From the NCBI GenBank assembly GCA_007751475.1, contig CP036434.1, forward strand, positions 5,771,524-5,835,523: a stretch of 64,000 nucleotides of DNA, written 5' to 3'. Shown piece by piece: positions 33,340-41,906 of this stretch (positions within the stretch are counted from its first letter, which is position 1; each line of letters starts with the position of its first letter). Under the pieces are notes generated by a model. That model was not told where the DNA came from. It saw only the letters and a list, made by a program, of their open reading frames with translations, and made no database searches. The translations under genes and the position numbers were made by a program. This DNA comes from Saltatorellus ferox. Its GTDB lineage: Bacteria; Planctomycetota; UBA1135; GCA-002686595.

Positions 33340-36339
33340 TCAGGATCGGTCCCCGATCGGAGCGTACGTCCTGGCACCGGAGGATGCCCGGAGTGCGCTC
33401 ATCACCTGCTCGAGGGACTTGAGGCCGTGGTCCTTCAGTCGGGCCGCCAGCGTGTTCGGATCCCAGCCCAGGTACATCGCCGCCCGTGTCTTGTTGAGCC
33501 GCTGCGTCGCCGTTCGCGTGACCCAAAGTGCTGCCAGTAGATCGGACTCCCGGGGAGCGCGGGACGGAAGCCGAGGCACGATCTCCAGTCCCGCGTCGAG
33601 GATCGCCGCCAGCGTCTCCTCCACCCCCACAGCCACCGCCCCCCCCGCTTCGCCGCAGCCCGGATCAGCGCCCCAGCTCTCCGCCACCGGATGGCCAAAG
33701 CGAAGGAAGAGCCCGGAGAGCACCGCCTCGAGGCCCGCGATGTTCTCTGCCCACGGCTGGCGCCACAGAGTCGCCATCGCCGCGTCGTCGACCTCGAGCC
33801 TGGGGCCGCCCTCGCGATCGACCATCCGGCGTAGCAAGAACTCCGCGAGCACCGGGATCGCATGCCGCCGGTCCCTTAGCGACCGGCATCGAACGGTCAC
33901 TCGCCCGAGCTGCCTGACGAGATGCGGATGGAGCCGCGACTCTCCGCTCGCGTCGTCGCGCGAACCGATCGTGGCCAGGACTCTCGGACGCTGCCCGAGG
34001 GGCTTCGCGCACACGTCGGTCAGCGCGGCTTGTGCCGCTGGCGAGAGCCATTCCAGATCGGCCACGGCGAGCGTCGAGACGTCCTGGGATCCCGCGATCT
34101 CTCGGATCTCCTCTGGCTCCAGTCCGAACGCGGCGCGGACTTCGACCGCCGGACACGGTTCGACCGTCGACGTCACGCCCGTGAGCGTCCCCGCTTGATG
34201 AATCAGGCGCGCGAGCGTTCTACGCCCCGCCCCCGTCTCGCCGCCGATGAGCACGTCGGCGCGGGATCGCCCGAGCGCACACAGCGCCTCGTACTCCTGA
34301 AGAAAGTCGGGATCCTGCTCGGAGAAGGCAAAGCCCCCGTCGAACCCACGTCGATCGAGCGTCGATAGGATCGTCGCCTCCACGAGCGGCCCGGCCGCCT
34401 GCAGGGTTTCGAACCATCGGTCGACGTCCTGCTCCCGCGCGTCACCGCGGCGAACCGACTCCAGACTCAGAACCGCCATCACGCGACCGTTTCGATGGAG
34501 CGGCAGCGCGACTCCCGAGACCGCCCCCCGGTGGAGCATCGCGGGCAGCGACGCGGGCAGCGGGCCAGCGTCCTGGTCCTCGCCTTCGCCCTCGCTCTGA
34601 TCGAGGCCGTAGCGAATCGCGCCCCCGGTCCGGAGGCAGCGCCGAATGGCCCACGCGCCATCGATCCTCGCCGCCCCGAGTCGGTCCCTGGCTTCCCCTC
34701 CGTCCGCGACCATTCGCAGGCGAAACGCGGGCGCTTCCCCTTCCACGTGAAACGCGATCCAGCGCCGCTCGGCCGTCTTCAGCTGAAGCGCGGCGAGCAC
34801 CTTCTCCCAGGCTGCGCTCGTTTCCGCCGCAGCCGCCGCCGCGCGCGGGCCCTCGTCGCCTGAGAGTCCGCGCTCCTCCGGCGCGGCGAGCTTCTCCAGC
34901 AGCCCACGCGTCTCCGACAGGCGGTGTTCCTCCGCCTTGCCGTACCGTTCGAACAGGGCGCGCGCCGCGGCCGCCCGATGGACGCTCGCTGGAACGAGGC
35001 GAGTGGAGAACTCCAGCCAAAGAAGACCGGCGACCTCTCCATCGCCATCGAGGATGGGCTCGACGACGAGAGCCATGGGCGGCGACCCGGAGACCTCCAA
35101 TGGGCCGCGCGATTCCCTGCCCGCGCGGGCCAGCGACGCGGCGGCGATCCGGTTCGCCATCTCCGGCCGATCCTGCGTCGCGATGAGCACGAGCGGCACC
35201 GCACGGCAGCCGACCTCGTGCTCTGGCGTGCCTCGTTCCGCCAGCGCGTTGCGGTGGTGAGCCGTCCACCGGGGAAGAGAGTCCATCAGACCCGGGGCCA
35301 CATCCTCGTGGACGATCTCGAGCCTCCCGTTGGGCCTGACGAGGGAGACGATCAAGGCGCTCGCGCCCCAGCTCCGCCGGGCGGCAGCCGCCTCCGCCGT
35401 CCATCTCGTTCGGCCCTCCTCCGCCGCGGCCATTCCATGCCGCCGAGCCTTCCTGGCCGGATCCACGTGCTGCACCAGCTCCGTCCAGCCCAGCGGCGCC
35501 GCGCCCGCTGCGCTGACGGTCTGGAACACTGCTTCGAGTGCGGGCAGACCGGGATCGCCCATCATCCACTTCACGGCGAGCGCCAGAAGGTCCATCGGAC
35601 TCCGCGCATCGGCGGGATGCTGGGCCGTGGGCCCCGCGCGGCGCACGGTTTCCCGGGCCGCGATCATCTGACCTCGGTCGAGATGAAGCGCAAGCAGATC
35701 GCTCAGCACGGTCGTGCGCAGGGATCGAGCGCGCGCCCCGCGCTTCTGGGAGAGCTGGCCGAGAAGCGCCTCCAGAAGAGCCTCCGTCTGCGCGGCCGCG
35801 GGCTCTTCCGCCAACCGCTGGTAGCGAACTCGCCAGAGCTGCGCATGAATCTCTGCGACCGTGGAAGGCCCTTGGCCGCCTTCGCGGCGCTCCTCCGCCC
35901 TGGATGACGAGCGACGCTCCCGACTCCACCGACCGTGCCGCTCCAGCGCCTCGACCAGGGTGCGCAGGATCTCCAGCGGATGCATCCCTGGCACCGGCAC
36001 CTCCAGACCGAGGAATCGCCGCTCCTCTTCGGTCGTGAGCGCGAACGCGTGACTCCACGCCTCGGCGTAGGCGCGGCGCGGCGCCGGCAGGGTCAGGTAG
36101 GTGGCGGGCGGCAGCGACTGAAGCGCCACGTGGATCAAGAGGTCCTGAAGGAGCCTGCCCACCGTGCCCGAGTGATAGTGATCCAGCTCCTCCCGCGCGC
36201 TGCCCATCTGCACGCGAACCGACGACGATCCCGAGTCCACCGCGTCACTGCTGAGGAGGCACAGGGCCCGCGTGAGGCGCTCGGCGAAATCGACCTCACT
36301 CGCCGACGCACCCGGCATGAGAAGCGTCACGGGATCCAT
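33340..36339 (-). CDS. Degenerate NtrC-like AAA protein with GAF-like and Fis-type HTH domains
   Basis: A 999-residue soluble protein. The N-terminal half is helical with TPR-like character. Residues about 560-690 look like a GAF domain (WIAFHVEGEAP; AVSGVALPLHRNGRVMAVLSLES). Residues 695-930 follow the order of a sigma-54 activator AAA domain: a Walker A relic GETGAGRR (700-707) with Arg in place of the catalytic Lys, a Walker B relic AVADLEW without the adjacent Asp-Glu, CRSLRDRRHAIPVLAEFLL, and the sensor segment WRQPWAENIAGLEAVL. The GAFTGA loop that contacts sigma-54 is missing. A Fis-like HTH (NKTRAAMYLGWDPNTLAARLKDHG) is near the C terminus. It probably neither hydrolyses ATP nor activates sigma-54; a DNA-binding regulator is inferred. 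The start at 36339 leaves 8 bp after the upstream gene; the frame extends to 36723 with Arg-rich sequence. Confidence 0.75.
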   Translation of the reverse strand: MDPVTLLMPGASASEVDFAERLTRALCLLSSDAVDSGSSSVRVQMGSAREELDHYHSGTVGRLLQDLLIHVALQSLPPATYLTLPAPRRAYAEAWSHAFALTTEEERRFLGLEVPVPGMHPLEILRTLVEALERHGRWSRERRSSSRAEERREGGQGPSTVAEIHAQLWRVRYQRLAEEPAAAQTEALLEALLGQLSQKRGARARSLRTTVLSDLLALHLDRGQMIAARETVRRAGPTAQHPADARSPMDLLALAVKWMMGDPGLPALEAVFQTVSAAGAAPLGWTELVQHVDPARKARRHGMAAAEEGRTRWTAEAAAARRSWGASALIVSLVRPNGRLEIVHEDVAPGLMDSLPRWTAHHRNALAERGTPEHEVGCRAVPLVLIATQDRPEMANRIAAASLARAGRESRGPLEVSGSPPMALVVEPILDGDGEVAGLLWLEFSTRLVPASVHRAAAARALFERYGKAEEHRLSETRGLLEKLAAPEERGLSGDEGPRAAAAAAETSAAWEKVLAALQLKTAERRWIAFHVEGEAPAFRLRMVADGGEARDRLGAARIDGAWAIRRCLRTGGAIRYGLDQSEGEGEDQDAGPLPASLPAMLHRGAVSGVALPLHRNGRVMAVLSLESVRRGDAREQDVDRWFETLQAAGPLVEATILSTLDRRGFDGGFAFSEQDPDFLQEYEALCALGRSRADVLIGGETGAGRRTLARLIHQAGTLTGVTSTVEPCPAVEVRAAFGLEPEEIREIAGSQDVSTLAVADLEWLSPAAQAALTDVCAKPLGQRPRVLATIGSRDDASGESRLHPHLVRQLGRVTVRCRSLRDRRHAIPVLAEFLLRRMVDREGGPRLEVDDAAMATLWRQPWAENIAGLEAVLSGLFLRFGHPVAESWGADPGCGEAGGAVAVGVEETLAAILDAGLEIVPRLPSRAPRESDLLAALWVTRTATQRLNKTRAAMYLGWDPNTLAARLKDHGLKSLEQVMSALRASSGARTYAPIGDRS

Positions 36340-36347
36340 CGCCGCGC

Positions 36348-37448
36348 CTACCACGGGAGCCCCTCGACGGACCGCGAGCTCCCGGCCTTCGACGCTTCCC
36401 CGCGCGAGGATCCGGAGGGCTCGCTCGCAGAAGCCGACGTCTCCCCACGGCCTTCCTCTTGCGATCCGGCGTGCGCCAGAGCCAGGAAGCGCGCGATCCT
36501 GCGGCGTTCCTCGCCGTCGATCGGAACCGTGAACTCGTCGCGCACCGCGGGCCGCTGCTCCAGCCCGCCAGCTCCGCTGGCTCTTCGCCGGAACTCCGCC
36601 GCGGCGCGCATCGCCCCCATCGATGCGGACCGGTCGAGCACCAGGGGCGACGTCTGCGTGAGCGCCAGCGCGGCCTCGGCGTCCCCCTGCACGAAGTGCA
36701 CCAGCGTCAGGAGACGATGGCATGTTTCGCGAAGGCTCGCTTCGTCGTCGGTCTCGACCTCGTCCTCTTCACCCTCCGCGTCCCCGGCGACTTCCGGCAG
36801 CGAATCGAGCACCGCCTCCACGGTCGCGCGCGCAGCGCCGACGCTCCCGAACGCGAGTTCCACCTCGGCCTCCGCGAGATACGCCGCTTCTCCGGGCCAG
36901 AGCCAGCGCGCCGTCATCGCGAGGGCCGCCGCGATCGATCCCGGCGCGTTCTCGTCACATGGCACCGGCGACCGCTCCACACCCAGGGAACGCATGGCGG
37001 AGTGGAGACGCTCGCTCCGGGCCCGGCGTCCCTCGCGCTGCAGTCGCTCGACGAGCGCCTCGCGGGAGCTGGCCGACGGCGGAAGGAGCAGCGTGAGTCC
37101 CGCTGCACCCGGAGTGGCGGCACGCCGCGCGAGTCGGGCCGTGACCTCGCGCAGCAGGGTGGCTCGCGCCTGCCTTTCGAGCTTCTCCAGTTCGCGGTAG
37201 ACCTGGACCTCGAAGGCACCGCTGCCCGAGGCCGTCGACAGGCTCGGCGTCGCCTTGGCCACGCTCCCCAGGGGTAGCTGCGCCAGGGTGATCGAATCCT
37301 CGAGCCATCCGCGGGCCTGGGCCACACTCCAGCCGAGTTCGACGAAATAGCGCGCGCCCGCGTGAACGCTACCCGCGGGTGCAGGGCCAGCAGCGTCGGG
37401 CCTGATCGGGGCCCCGGAACTGGAGGGATCGGGAGTATGGGAGTTCAT
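36348..37448 (-). CDS. Unknown helical protein of regulatory operon
   Basis: A 366-residue protein without signal peptide or membrane helix. The N terminus is Pro/Ser-rich; residues about 30-55 (ARYFVELGWSVAQARGWLEDS) look like a small helical domain, followed by a Lys/Arg/Glu-rich helix region and weak TPR-like stretches (AAYLAEAEVELAFGSVGAARATVEAVLDSL), an acidic segment (EGEEDEVETDDEA) and a Ser/Gly-rich tail. I recognise no family. Its ATG overlaps the stop of the sigma-like gene by four bases, and the next gene starts 8 bp after its stop, so the three genes form one operon. Confidence 0.65.
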   Translation of the reverse strand: MNSHTPDPSSSGAPIRPDAAGPAPAGSVHAGARYFVELGWSVAQARGWLEDSITLAQLPLGSVAKATPSLSTASGSGAFEVQVYRELEKLERQARATLLREVTARLARRAATPGAAGLTLLLPPSASSREALVERLQREGRRARSERLHSAMRSLGVERSPVPCDENAPGSIAAALAMTARWLWPGEAAYLAEAEVELAFGSVGAARATVEAVLDSLPEVAGDAEGEEDEVETDDEASLRETCHRLLTLVHFVQGDAEAALALTQTSPLVLDRSASMGAMRAAAEFRRRASGAGGLEQRPAVRDEFTVPIDGEERRRIARFLALAHAGSQEEGRGETSASASEPSGSSRGEASKAGSSRSVEGLPW

Positions 37449-38203
37449 CGTTCCTCGCGGGGACTGACAGAAGAAAGAGTGGAGGACGTTTCGGCCTGGA
37501 GCGCTTCCGCCCGACGACCGGCGGACTTCACCGCGGCATCCAGCGTCGCGTTCAGAGCGGTCCGCGCCGAGCGCGCGAGATCCACGCCGGACAGCCCGCA
37601 GGCGCGCGCGGCTTCTTCGAGGCCGAGCCGCTCGACGAAGAGGGCAAAGAAGGCCCGGCGCTCACCCGCCGCCCTGCGGTTGAACGCGTCGCAAGCGACG
37701 CGAAGGTCCGCGCCTTCGAATCCCAGTGGAGCCGCAAACGCGTGCAGCGCTTCGAGTTCCGGGTCCGACCCGGAGTCGAGGTTCGCGCGCTCCCCATCGG
37801 CCACGATCGCTCGTCGCTCTGCGCGAAGCACATCGCCCAGGGCGCCGTCGACGTGCCCCTGGACCCACGACCCGTCGGCGGGAGGCCCATCGATGGTGAC
37901 GTCATGGGCGATGCGCGCCAGCGCCCGAAGATGAACGCGATCGGCGTCGAGGAAGAAGCTTCCACCGCGGATCGCGCGTGCGACCAGCCCGCGGAGCCGA
38001 AGGGGATCGCCGTCCAGAAGCCGCGCCAGGATCACGTCCGGCTGACGGCCCGAGAGGAGGTCCCGCCAGCCAGCCTCCGGGCGCCAGCCCGTTGGGACAG
38101 GACGAGACAGGGCTGCTTGATCGGAGGCTGGTACGCCGGAAGCCGTACCACCGGAAGCCGCATCCGTACGGGCCGCGGTCCTTGCTTGGGTCGATGATTT
38201 CAT
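37445..38203 (-). CDS. Sigma-region-4-like regulatory protein
   Basis: A 252-residue protein opening the three-gene operon. After a low-complexity N terminus of about 40 residues comes a helical domain (WRDLLSGRQPDVILARLLDG; IARIAHDV-like segment) and a C-terminal segment that reads like sigma-70 region 4: GERRAFFALFVERLGLEEAARACGLSGVDLARSARTAL, an HTH with hydrophobic spacing matching the usual AEIA-LLGIS-GTVKSRL pattern. Region 2 is not convincing, so it is not clearly a working sigma factor. The start at 38203 is chosen because upstream frame content is not protein-like. Confidence 0.6.
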   Translation of the reverse strand: MKSSTQARTAARTDAASGGTASGVPASDQAALSRPVPTGWRPEAGWRDLLSGRQPDVILARLLDGDPLRLRGLVARAIRGGSFFLDADRVHLRALARIAHDVTIDGPPADGSWVQGHVDGALGDVLRAERRAIVADGERANLDSGSDPELEALHAFAAPLGFEGADLRVACDAFNRRAAGERRAFFALFVERLGLEEAARACGLSGVDLARSARTALNATLDAAVKSAGRRAEALQAETSSTLSSVSPREER

Positions 38204-38576
38204 GGGCAGTTTGGCAGGCCAGGACGTGGGCCTGGTCGATCGAGCGGGCCGTCCTTCCGGAGCATAGGCGCCAGGGCAAAAAACCGCGGCCCACGGGCTC
38301 CCCTGGGACCGCAGCGGCCGTTTCTGGCCCTCTGAGGCCAGCCGCGGCCCCTTCCGGCCCCGATTCTCCGTGCTACTGCTGACGCACATGCGCAAACTGT
38401 CGCACCAATTCGGGGCCTTCGCGATCCTCCAGCCGAGTTCGGTGCGCGACTTCCGACCGCCCGCGGTACGCGTTCGCGAATCAAGGCACTACCCTCGCTG
38501 CCCCCTACCGGAGCCAGCCTCCGCCCAGAAGCCCACTTTCCGGGGGTCACACCACCGGAACCCCCTCGAGATCTCC
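38204..38576. other. Divergent promoter region, no gene seen
   Basis: The 373 bp between the regulatory operon (leftward) and fabI (rightward) must carry both promoters. I see an A6 run near 38279 and several GGCC-rich short palindromes but no motif that I can assign. Confidence 0.4.
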
Positions 38577-39371
38577 ATGCCTGATCCCGCCCCCAAGCCC
38601 GCCCGAATCCTTGAAGGAATGACCGGCGTCATCCTCGGCGTCGCCAACAAGCGCTCCCTCGCGTGGGGCTGCGCCAAGAGCCTTTCCGACGCGGGCATGC
38701 GCCTGGCTTTCACCTACGCCAACGACCGCCTCAAGGACGCCGTCGTGAAACTCGCCGCCGAGTGCGAGGGGTCCATCGTGATCCCCTGCGACGTGACGAT
38801 TCCCGAGGAGATCACGGCCGCCTTCGACGGCATCAAGGCCGAGTTCGGCACCCTCGACACGATCGTTCACGCCATCGCCTACGCCAAGCGAGAGGAACTC
38901 CAGGGCAACTTCTTCGATACGTCGAAGGACGGCTACATGCTCGCCCACGAGGTTTCCGCGTACTCCCTGACCGCCGTCACGCGCGCCGCGCTGCCGCTCA
39001 TGGAAGGCCGCGCCGGCTCGATCGTGACCCTCAGCTACATCGGCGCCGAGCGCGTCGTGCCGAACTACAACGTGATGGGCATCGCCAAGGCCGCCCTGGA
39101 GGCCTCCGTGCGCTACCTCGCGGCCGACGTCGGACCGCGCGGCATCCGCGTCAACGCGATCAGCGCGGGCCCCATCCGCACGCTCTCGGCGTCCGGCGTC
39201 CGCGACTTCAGCTCGATCCTCGACCAGATCGCCGAGAAGTCGCCCCTGCGCCGCAACGTCACGGCCGAGGAGGTCGGAGACGCCTGCTTGTTCCTCGCAG
39301 GCCCCCACTCCCGCGGCATCACCGGCACCACGCTCCACGTGGATGGCGGATTCCACATCATGGGTGTGTAA
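38577..39371 (+). CDS. fabI: Enoyl-[acyl-carrier-protein] reductase FabI
   Basis: This NADH-dependent reductase performs the last step of each fatty-acid elongation cycle. The 264-residue SDR protein shows the FabI-type cofactor site GVANKRSLAWG near 20-30 in place of the usual TGxxxGxG, CDVT near 67, and the catalytic pair Tyr164 and Lys171 (YxxMxxxK in YNVMGIAK), then GPRGIRVNAISAGPIRTL and a C-terminal HVDGGFHIMG. The start at 38577 places MPDPAPK ahead of the first strand; the frame extends upstream without homology. It stands alone, with its promoter in the 373-bp divergent region. Confidence 0.95.
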   Translation: MPDPAPKPARILEGMTGVILGVANKRSLAWGCAKSLSDAGMRLAFTYANDRLKDAVVKLAAECEGSIVIPCDVTIPEEITAAFDGIKAEFGTLDTIVHAIAYAKREELQGNFFDTSKDGYMLAHEVSAYSLTAVTRAALPLMEGRAGSIVTLSYIGAERVVPNYNVMGIAKAALEASVRYLAADVGPRGIRVNAISAGPIRTLSASGVRDFSSILDQIAEKSPLRRNVTAEEVGDACLFLAGPHSRGITGTTLHVDGGFHIMGV

Positions 39372-39540
39372 GAAAGGGAGGTCACTTCTCCCCCCGGCCG
39401 CGTTCCCCTGATGCTATTCGTGTCTCGAACCGGCTCGAGTCTTCCCCCAAGAGACAACGACACGACTTCCTGCTCTCCGAAGGGTCTTCTCTCCGTATCC
39501 ACGGAGGACCCATCCACGGAGACCACCACTATCTGACCCC

Positions 39541-40794
39541 ATGGCCATTCTGATCTCGCCGCTCGTCGCGGCCGTACTGGCCGCGGCAACGCCCGCGGCG
39601 ATCTCGCCCATCCTTCCCTTCCCCGTCGCGCAAGAGACTGCCGGCGACGAGGATCCCCCGATCCCCGAGTGCCCGGCTGGCACCGAGCAGATTTCGGCCA
39701 CGGGCCTGAAGTACTGCGTTCTGAAGGAGGGCGGCGACGGCGAGCATCCCACCAAGGGGGACCGGGTCAAGGTCCACTACACCGGCTGGAACCTCGACGG
39801 ATCGGTCTTCGACTCCTCGCGGAAGGCGCGCTTCCCCGGCGCTCCGGTCGAGCCCGCGGTCTTCGCGGTCGGTGGCGTGATCGAAGGCTGGAACCAGGCG
39901 CTCGAAATGATGTCGCCGGGCGATCAGTGGCGCGTCTACATCCCGTCGAACCTCGCCTACGGCGAGCGCGGCGCACCGCCCGACATCCAGCCGAACGCCG
40001 ACCTCATCTTCGAGATCGAGATGCTCGAGATCCTCGAGCGGGCGCCGAAGTTCGTCGCGTGGGACGCCGAGGCCGAGGACATCACGACGCTCGAGAACGG
40101 GATGATGTACCGCATCCTCGAAGCGGGTGAGGGTCTCTCCGCCAACGAAGCGGACCTCGCGATCGTCGGCTTCGGCGTGTTCAATCCCGGCGGCGGTCTC
40201 GCGTTCGCCCACACGATGTCCCAGTCCGGCTCGAAGATGCCGATGAAGCCGGGGCGTCCGCCGCTTCCCTTCATGGGCGAGCTGATGCAGCACATGAAGG
40301 CGGGTGCGAAGATCCAGGCGAACCTTCCGTCCACGATCGGTATCGGCGCCAACGCGCAGATTCCCGAGCTTCCGCAGGGCTCGAACGAGATCTGGGTGTT
40401 CGAAGTCGACTCGGTCGAGCGGTTCGAGAAGCCGGCCTTCGTGATGCCGACGGACGAGGAACTCACCACGACCGAGAGCGGCCTGAAGTACAAGATCCTG
40501 AAGCCGGGCACCGGTCGTCAGCCGACGGCCGCCAACACGGTGGTGGCCCACTACAGCGGCTGGCTCACGGACGGAACGCCTTTCGATAGCTCCTACGACC
40601 GCGGCGAGCCCACGAGCTTCCCGCTGCGCGGCGTGATCGCTGGCTGGACCGAAGGTCTGCAGCTCATCCAGGAAGGCGGCGAGATCATCCTCGTTTGCCC
40701 GGCGGACATCGCCTACGGCGCGTCCGGTCGGCCGCCCACCATCCCCGGCGGTGCCACCCTCGTCTTCTTCGTGAAGCTCGTCGGAGTCCAGTGA
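39541..40794 (+). CDS. Secreted FKBP-type peptidyl-prolyl isomerase with three FKBP modules
   Basis: A 417-residue exported folding catalyst. Residues 1-30 form a signal-like hydrophobic segment ending FPVAQ. The first FKBP domain spans about 50-166 (VKVHYTGWNLDGSVFDSS, VIEGWNQAL, IPSNLAYGERG). Residues about 183-293 fit the FKBP length and end pattern (MMYRILEAGEG, GGGLAFAHTMSQ, FMGELMQHM, WVFEVDSVERF) but lack the conserved active-site residues. The third domain, about 308-417, is complete (VVAHYSGWLTDGTPFDSS, VIAGWTEGLQL, CPADIAYGASG, FFVKL). The O-methyltransferase gene starts with a GTG inside its stop, so the two are coupled. Confidence 0.9.
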   Translation: MAILISPLVAAVLAAATPAAISPILPFPVAQETAGDEDPPIPECPAGTEQISATGLKYCVLKEGGDGEHPTKGDRVKVHYTGWNLDGSVFDSSRKARFPGAPVEPAVFAVGGVIEGWNQALEMMSPGDQWRVYIPSNLAYGERGAPPDIQPNADLIFEIEMLEILERAPKFVAWDAEAEDITTLENGMMYRILEAGEGLSANEADLAIVGFGVFNPGGGLAFAHTMSQSGSKMPMKPGRPPLPFMGELMQHMKAGAKIQANLPSTIGIGANAQIPELPQGSNEIWVFEVDSVERFEKPAFVMPTDEELTTTESGLKYKILKPGTGRQPTAANTVVAHYSGWLTDGTPFDSSYDRGEPTSFPLRGVIAGWTEGLQLIQEGGEIILVCPADIAYGASGRPPTIPGGATLVFFVKLVGVQ

Positions 40795-41864
40795 GCGGCA
40801 AGGCGCAAGAAGCGGCGGGGCTCCCCCCGGGCGACGACAAGCGCGTCTACGACGCGTACATCGCTGGCAGACAGAGCGCGGCCATGGCCGTCGCCGTCCG
40901 CGCGGGTCTCTTCGATCTTCTTGCGCACGCCGAGAAGGAAGCGGACGCAGGAGAGGACTTCGAGGGCCTCTCCGCGGACGACCTTCAGTCCGAGATGAAG
41001 TGGAGCGCACGCGGCACGCATTCGATGCTGGGCGCGCTCCACGCGATGGGCCTGATCCAGCACGCACCGCGTGGTTACCGCGCGACGGCGGAAGCGCTGC
41101 GTTCGCTGACCCGCGATACGCCGGGCTCGCTGCGCGGCCTCATCGATATGGAAGTCGACCACTTCCTGTCGCCGAAAGCCCTCCAGGAGGCGCTCCAGGA
41201 GGATGGCTCCAGCGTCTACGGCGGCGAGGATCCATGGGAAGCCCACGAAAAGGACCCGGCCAAGGCGCGCGCTTTCACCGAAGCCATGCACAGCGTGAGC
41301 GAGCGGCCCGCCGCGGGCTTCGCCGATCACGTCGATCTGTCCAAGACCCGGCGCCTCCTCGATGTGGGCGGCGGCAGCGGCGCGCTGTCGATCGCGCTGG
41401 CGCACGTGAACCCCGGGCTGGAGTGCGTCGTCTGGGATATCGCAGCGGTCCGTCCGCTGGCGGAAGAGTATGTCGCGAAGGCAGGCCTCACGGACCGCGT
41501 GACCGCCGAGGTCGGCGACATGTTCGCGGACCGCTATCCCGAGGGGTACGACGCGATTCTCTTCAGCCAGATCCTGCACGACTGGAACTACGAGACGGGC
41601 GCCGAGCTCCTGCGCAAGGCCTTCGAGGCGCTGCCCTCGGGCGGCCAGGTCCTCGTGCACGAGAAGCTGATCGAGGACGAGGACAGCGACGGCAAGGTCC
41701 CGCTCGCCAACGTGCTCGTGAGCCTCGACATGCTCGTGTGGACCGAGGGACAGCAGTACGGCGTCGCCGAGCTGAAGAAGGCCCTGCGCACGGCGGGCTT
41801 CAGCCACGTGAAGCGCCGCAAGACGACGGGCTACTGGAGCGCGGTGAGCGGCGTGAAGCCCTGA
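40791..41864 (+). CDS. O-methyltransferase family 2 (acetylserotonin/caffeate type)
   Basis: A 357-residue AdoMet methyltransferase with an N-terminal winged-helix dimerisation domain (AYIAGRQSAAMAVAVRAGLFDLL; GTHSMLGALHAMGLIQ; GYRATAEALRSL) and a C-terminal Rossmann domain: LLDVGGGSGALSIAL (AdoMet), DMF, FSQILHDWN (the catalytic-base His in this family) and a GGQVLVHEKLI strand. The GTG at 40791 overlaps the TGA of the FKBP gene. Substrate not predictable; such enzymes methylate small phenolics, and other bacterial members act in secondary metabolism. Confidence 0.85.
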   Translation: MSGKAQEAAGLPPGDDKRVYDAYIAGRQSAAMAVAVRAGLFDLLAHAEKEADAGEDFEGLSADDLQSEMKWSARGTHSMLGALHAMGLIQHAPRGYRATAEALRSLTRDTPGSLRGLIDMEVDHFLSPKALQEALQEDGSSVYGGEDPWEAHEKDPAKARAFTEAMHSVSERPAAGFADHVDLSKTRRLLDVGGGSGALSIALAHVNPGLECVVWDIAAVRPLAEEYVAKAGLTDRVTAEVGDMFADRYPEGYDAILFSQILHDWNYETGAELLRKAFEALPSGGQVLVHEKLIEDEDSDGKVPLANVLVSLDMLVWTEGQQYGVAELKKALRTAGFSHVKRRKTTGYWSAVSGVKP

Positions 41865-41906
41865 TCGCGGCTCGAAGCCCCATCGCAGCGCGGAGAACGG
41901 GGCGGA

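Noticed and set aside
34442..36058. 538-residue alternative minus-strand frame inside the degenerate AAA gene
   Set aside because: Arg/Gly/Ser-rich; the chosen frame shows GAF-like, AAA-like and HTH segments.
41865..41906. Possible terminator between the O-methyltransferase and the orphan methyltransferase
   Set aside because: Only short imperfect pairing of CCCC/GGGG; no convincing stem or T-tract.
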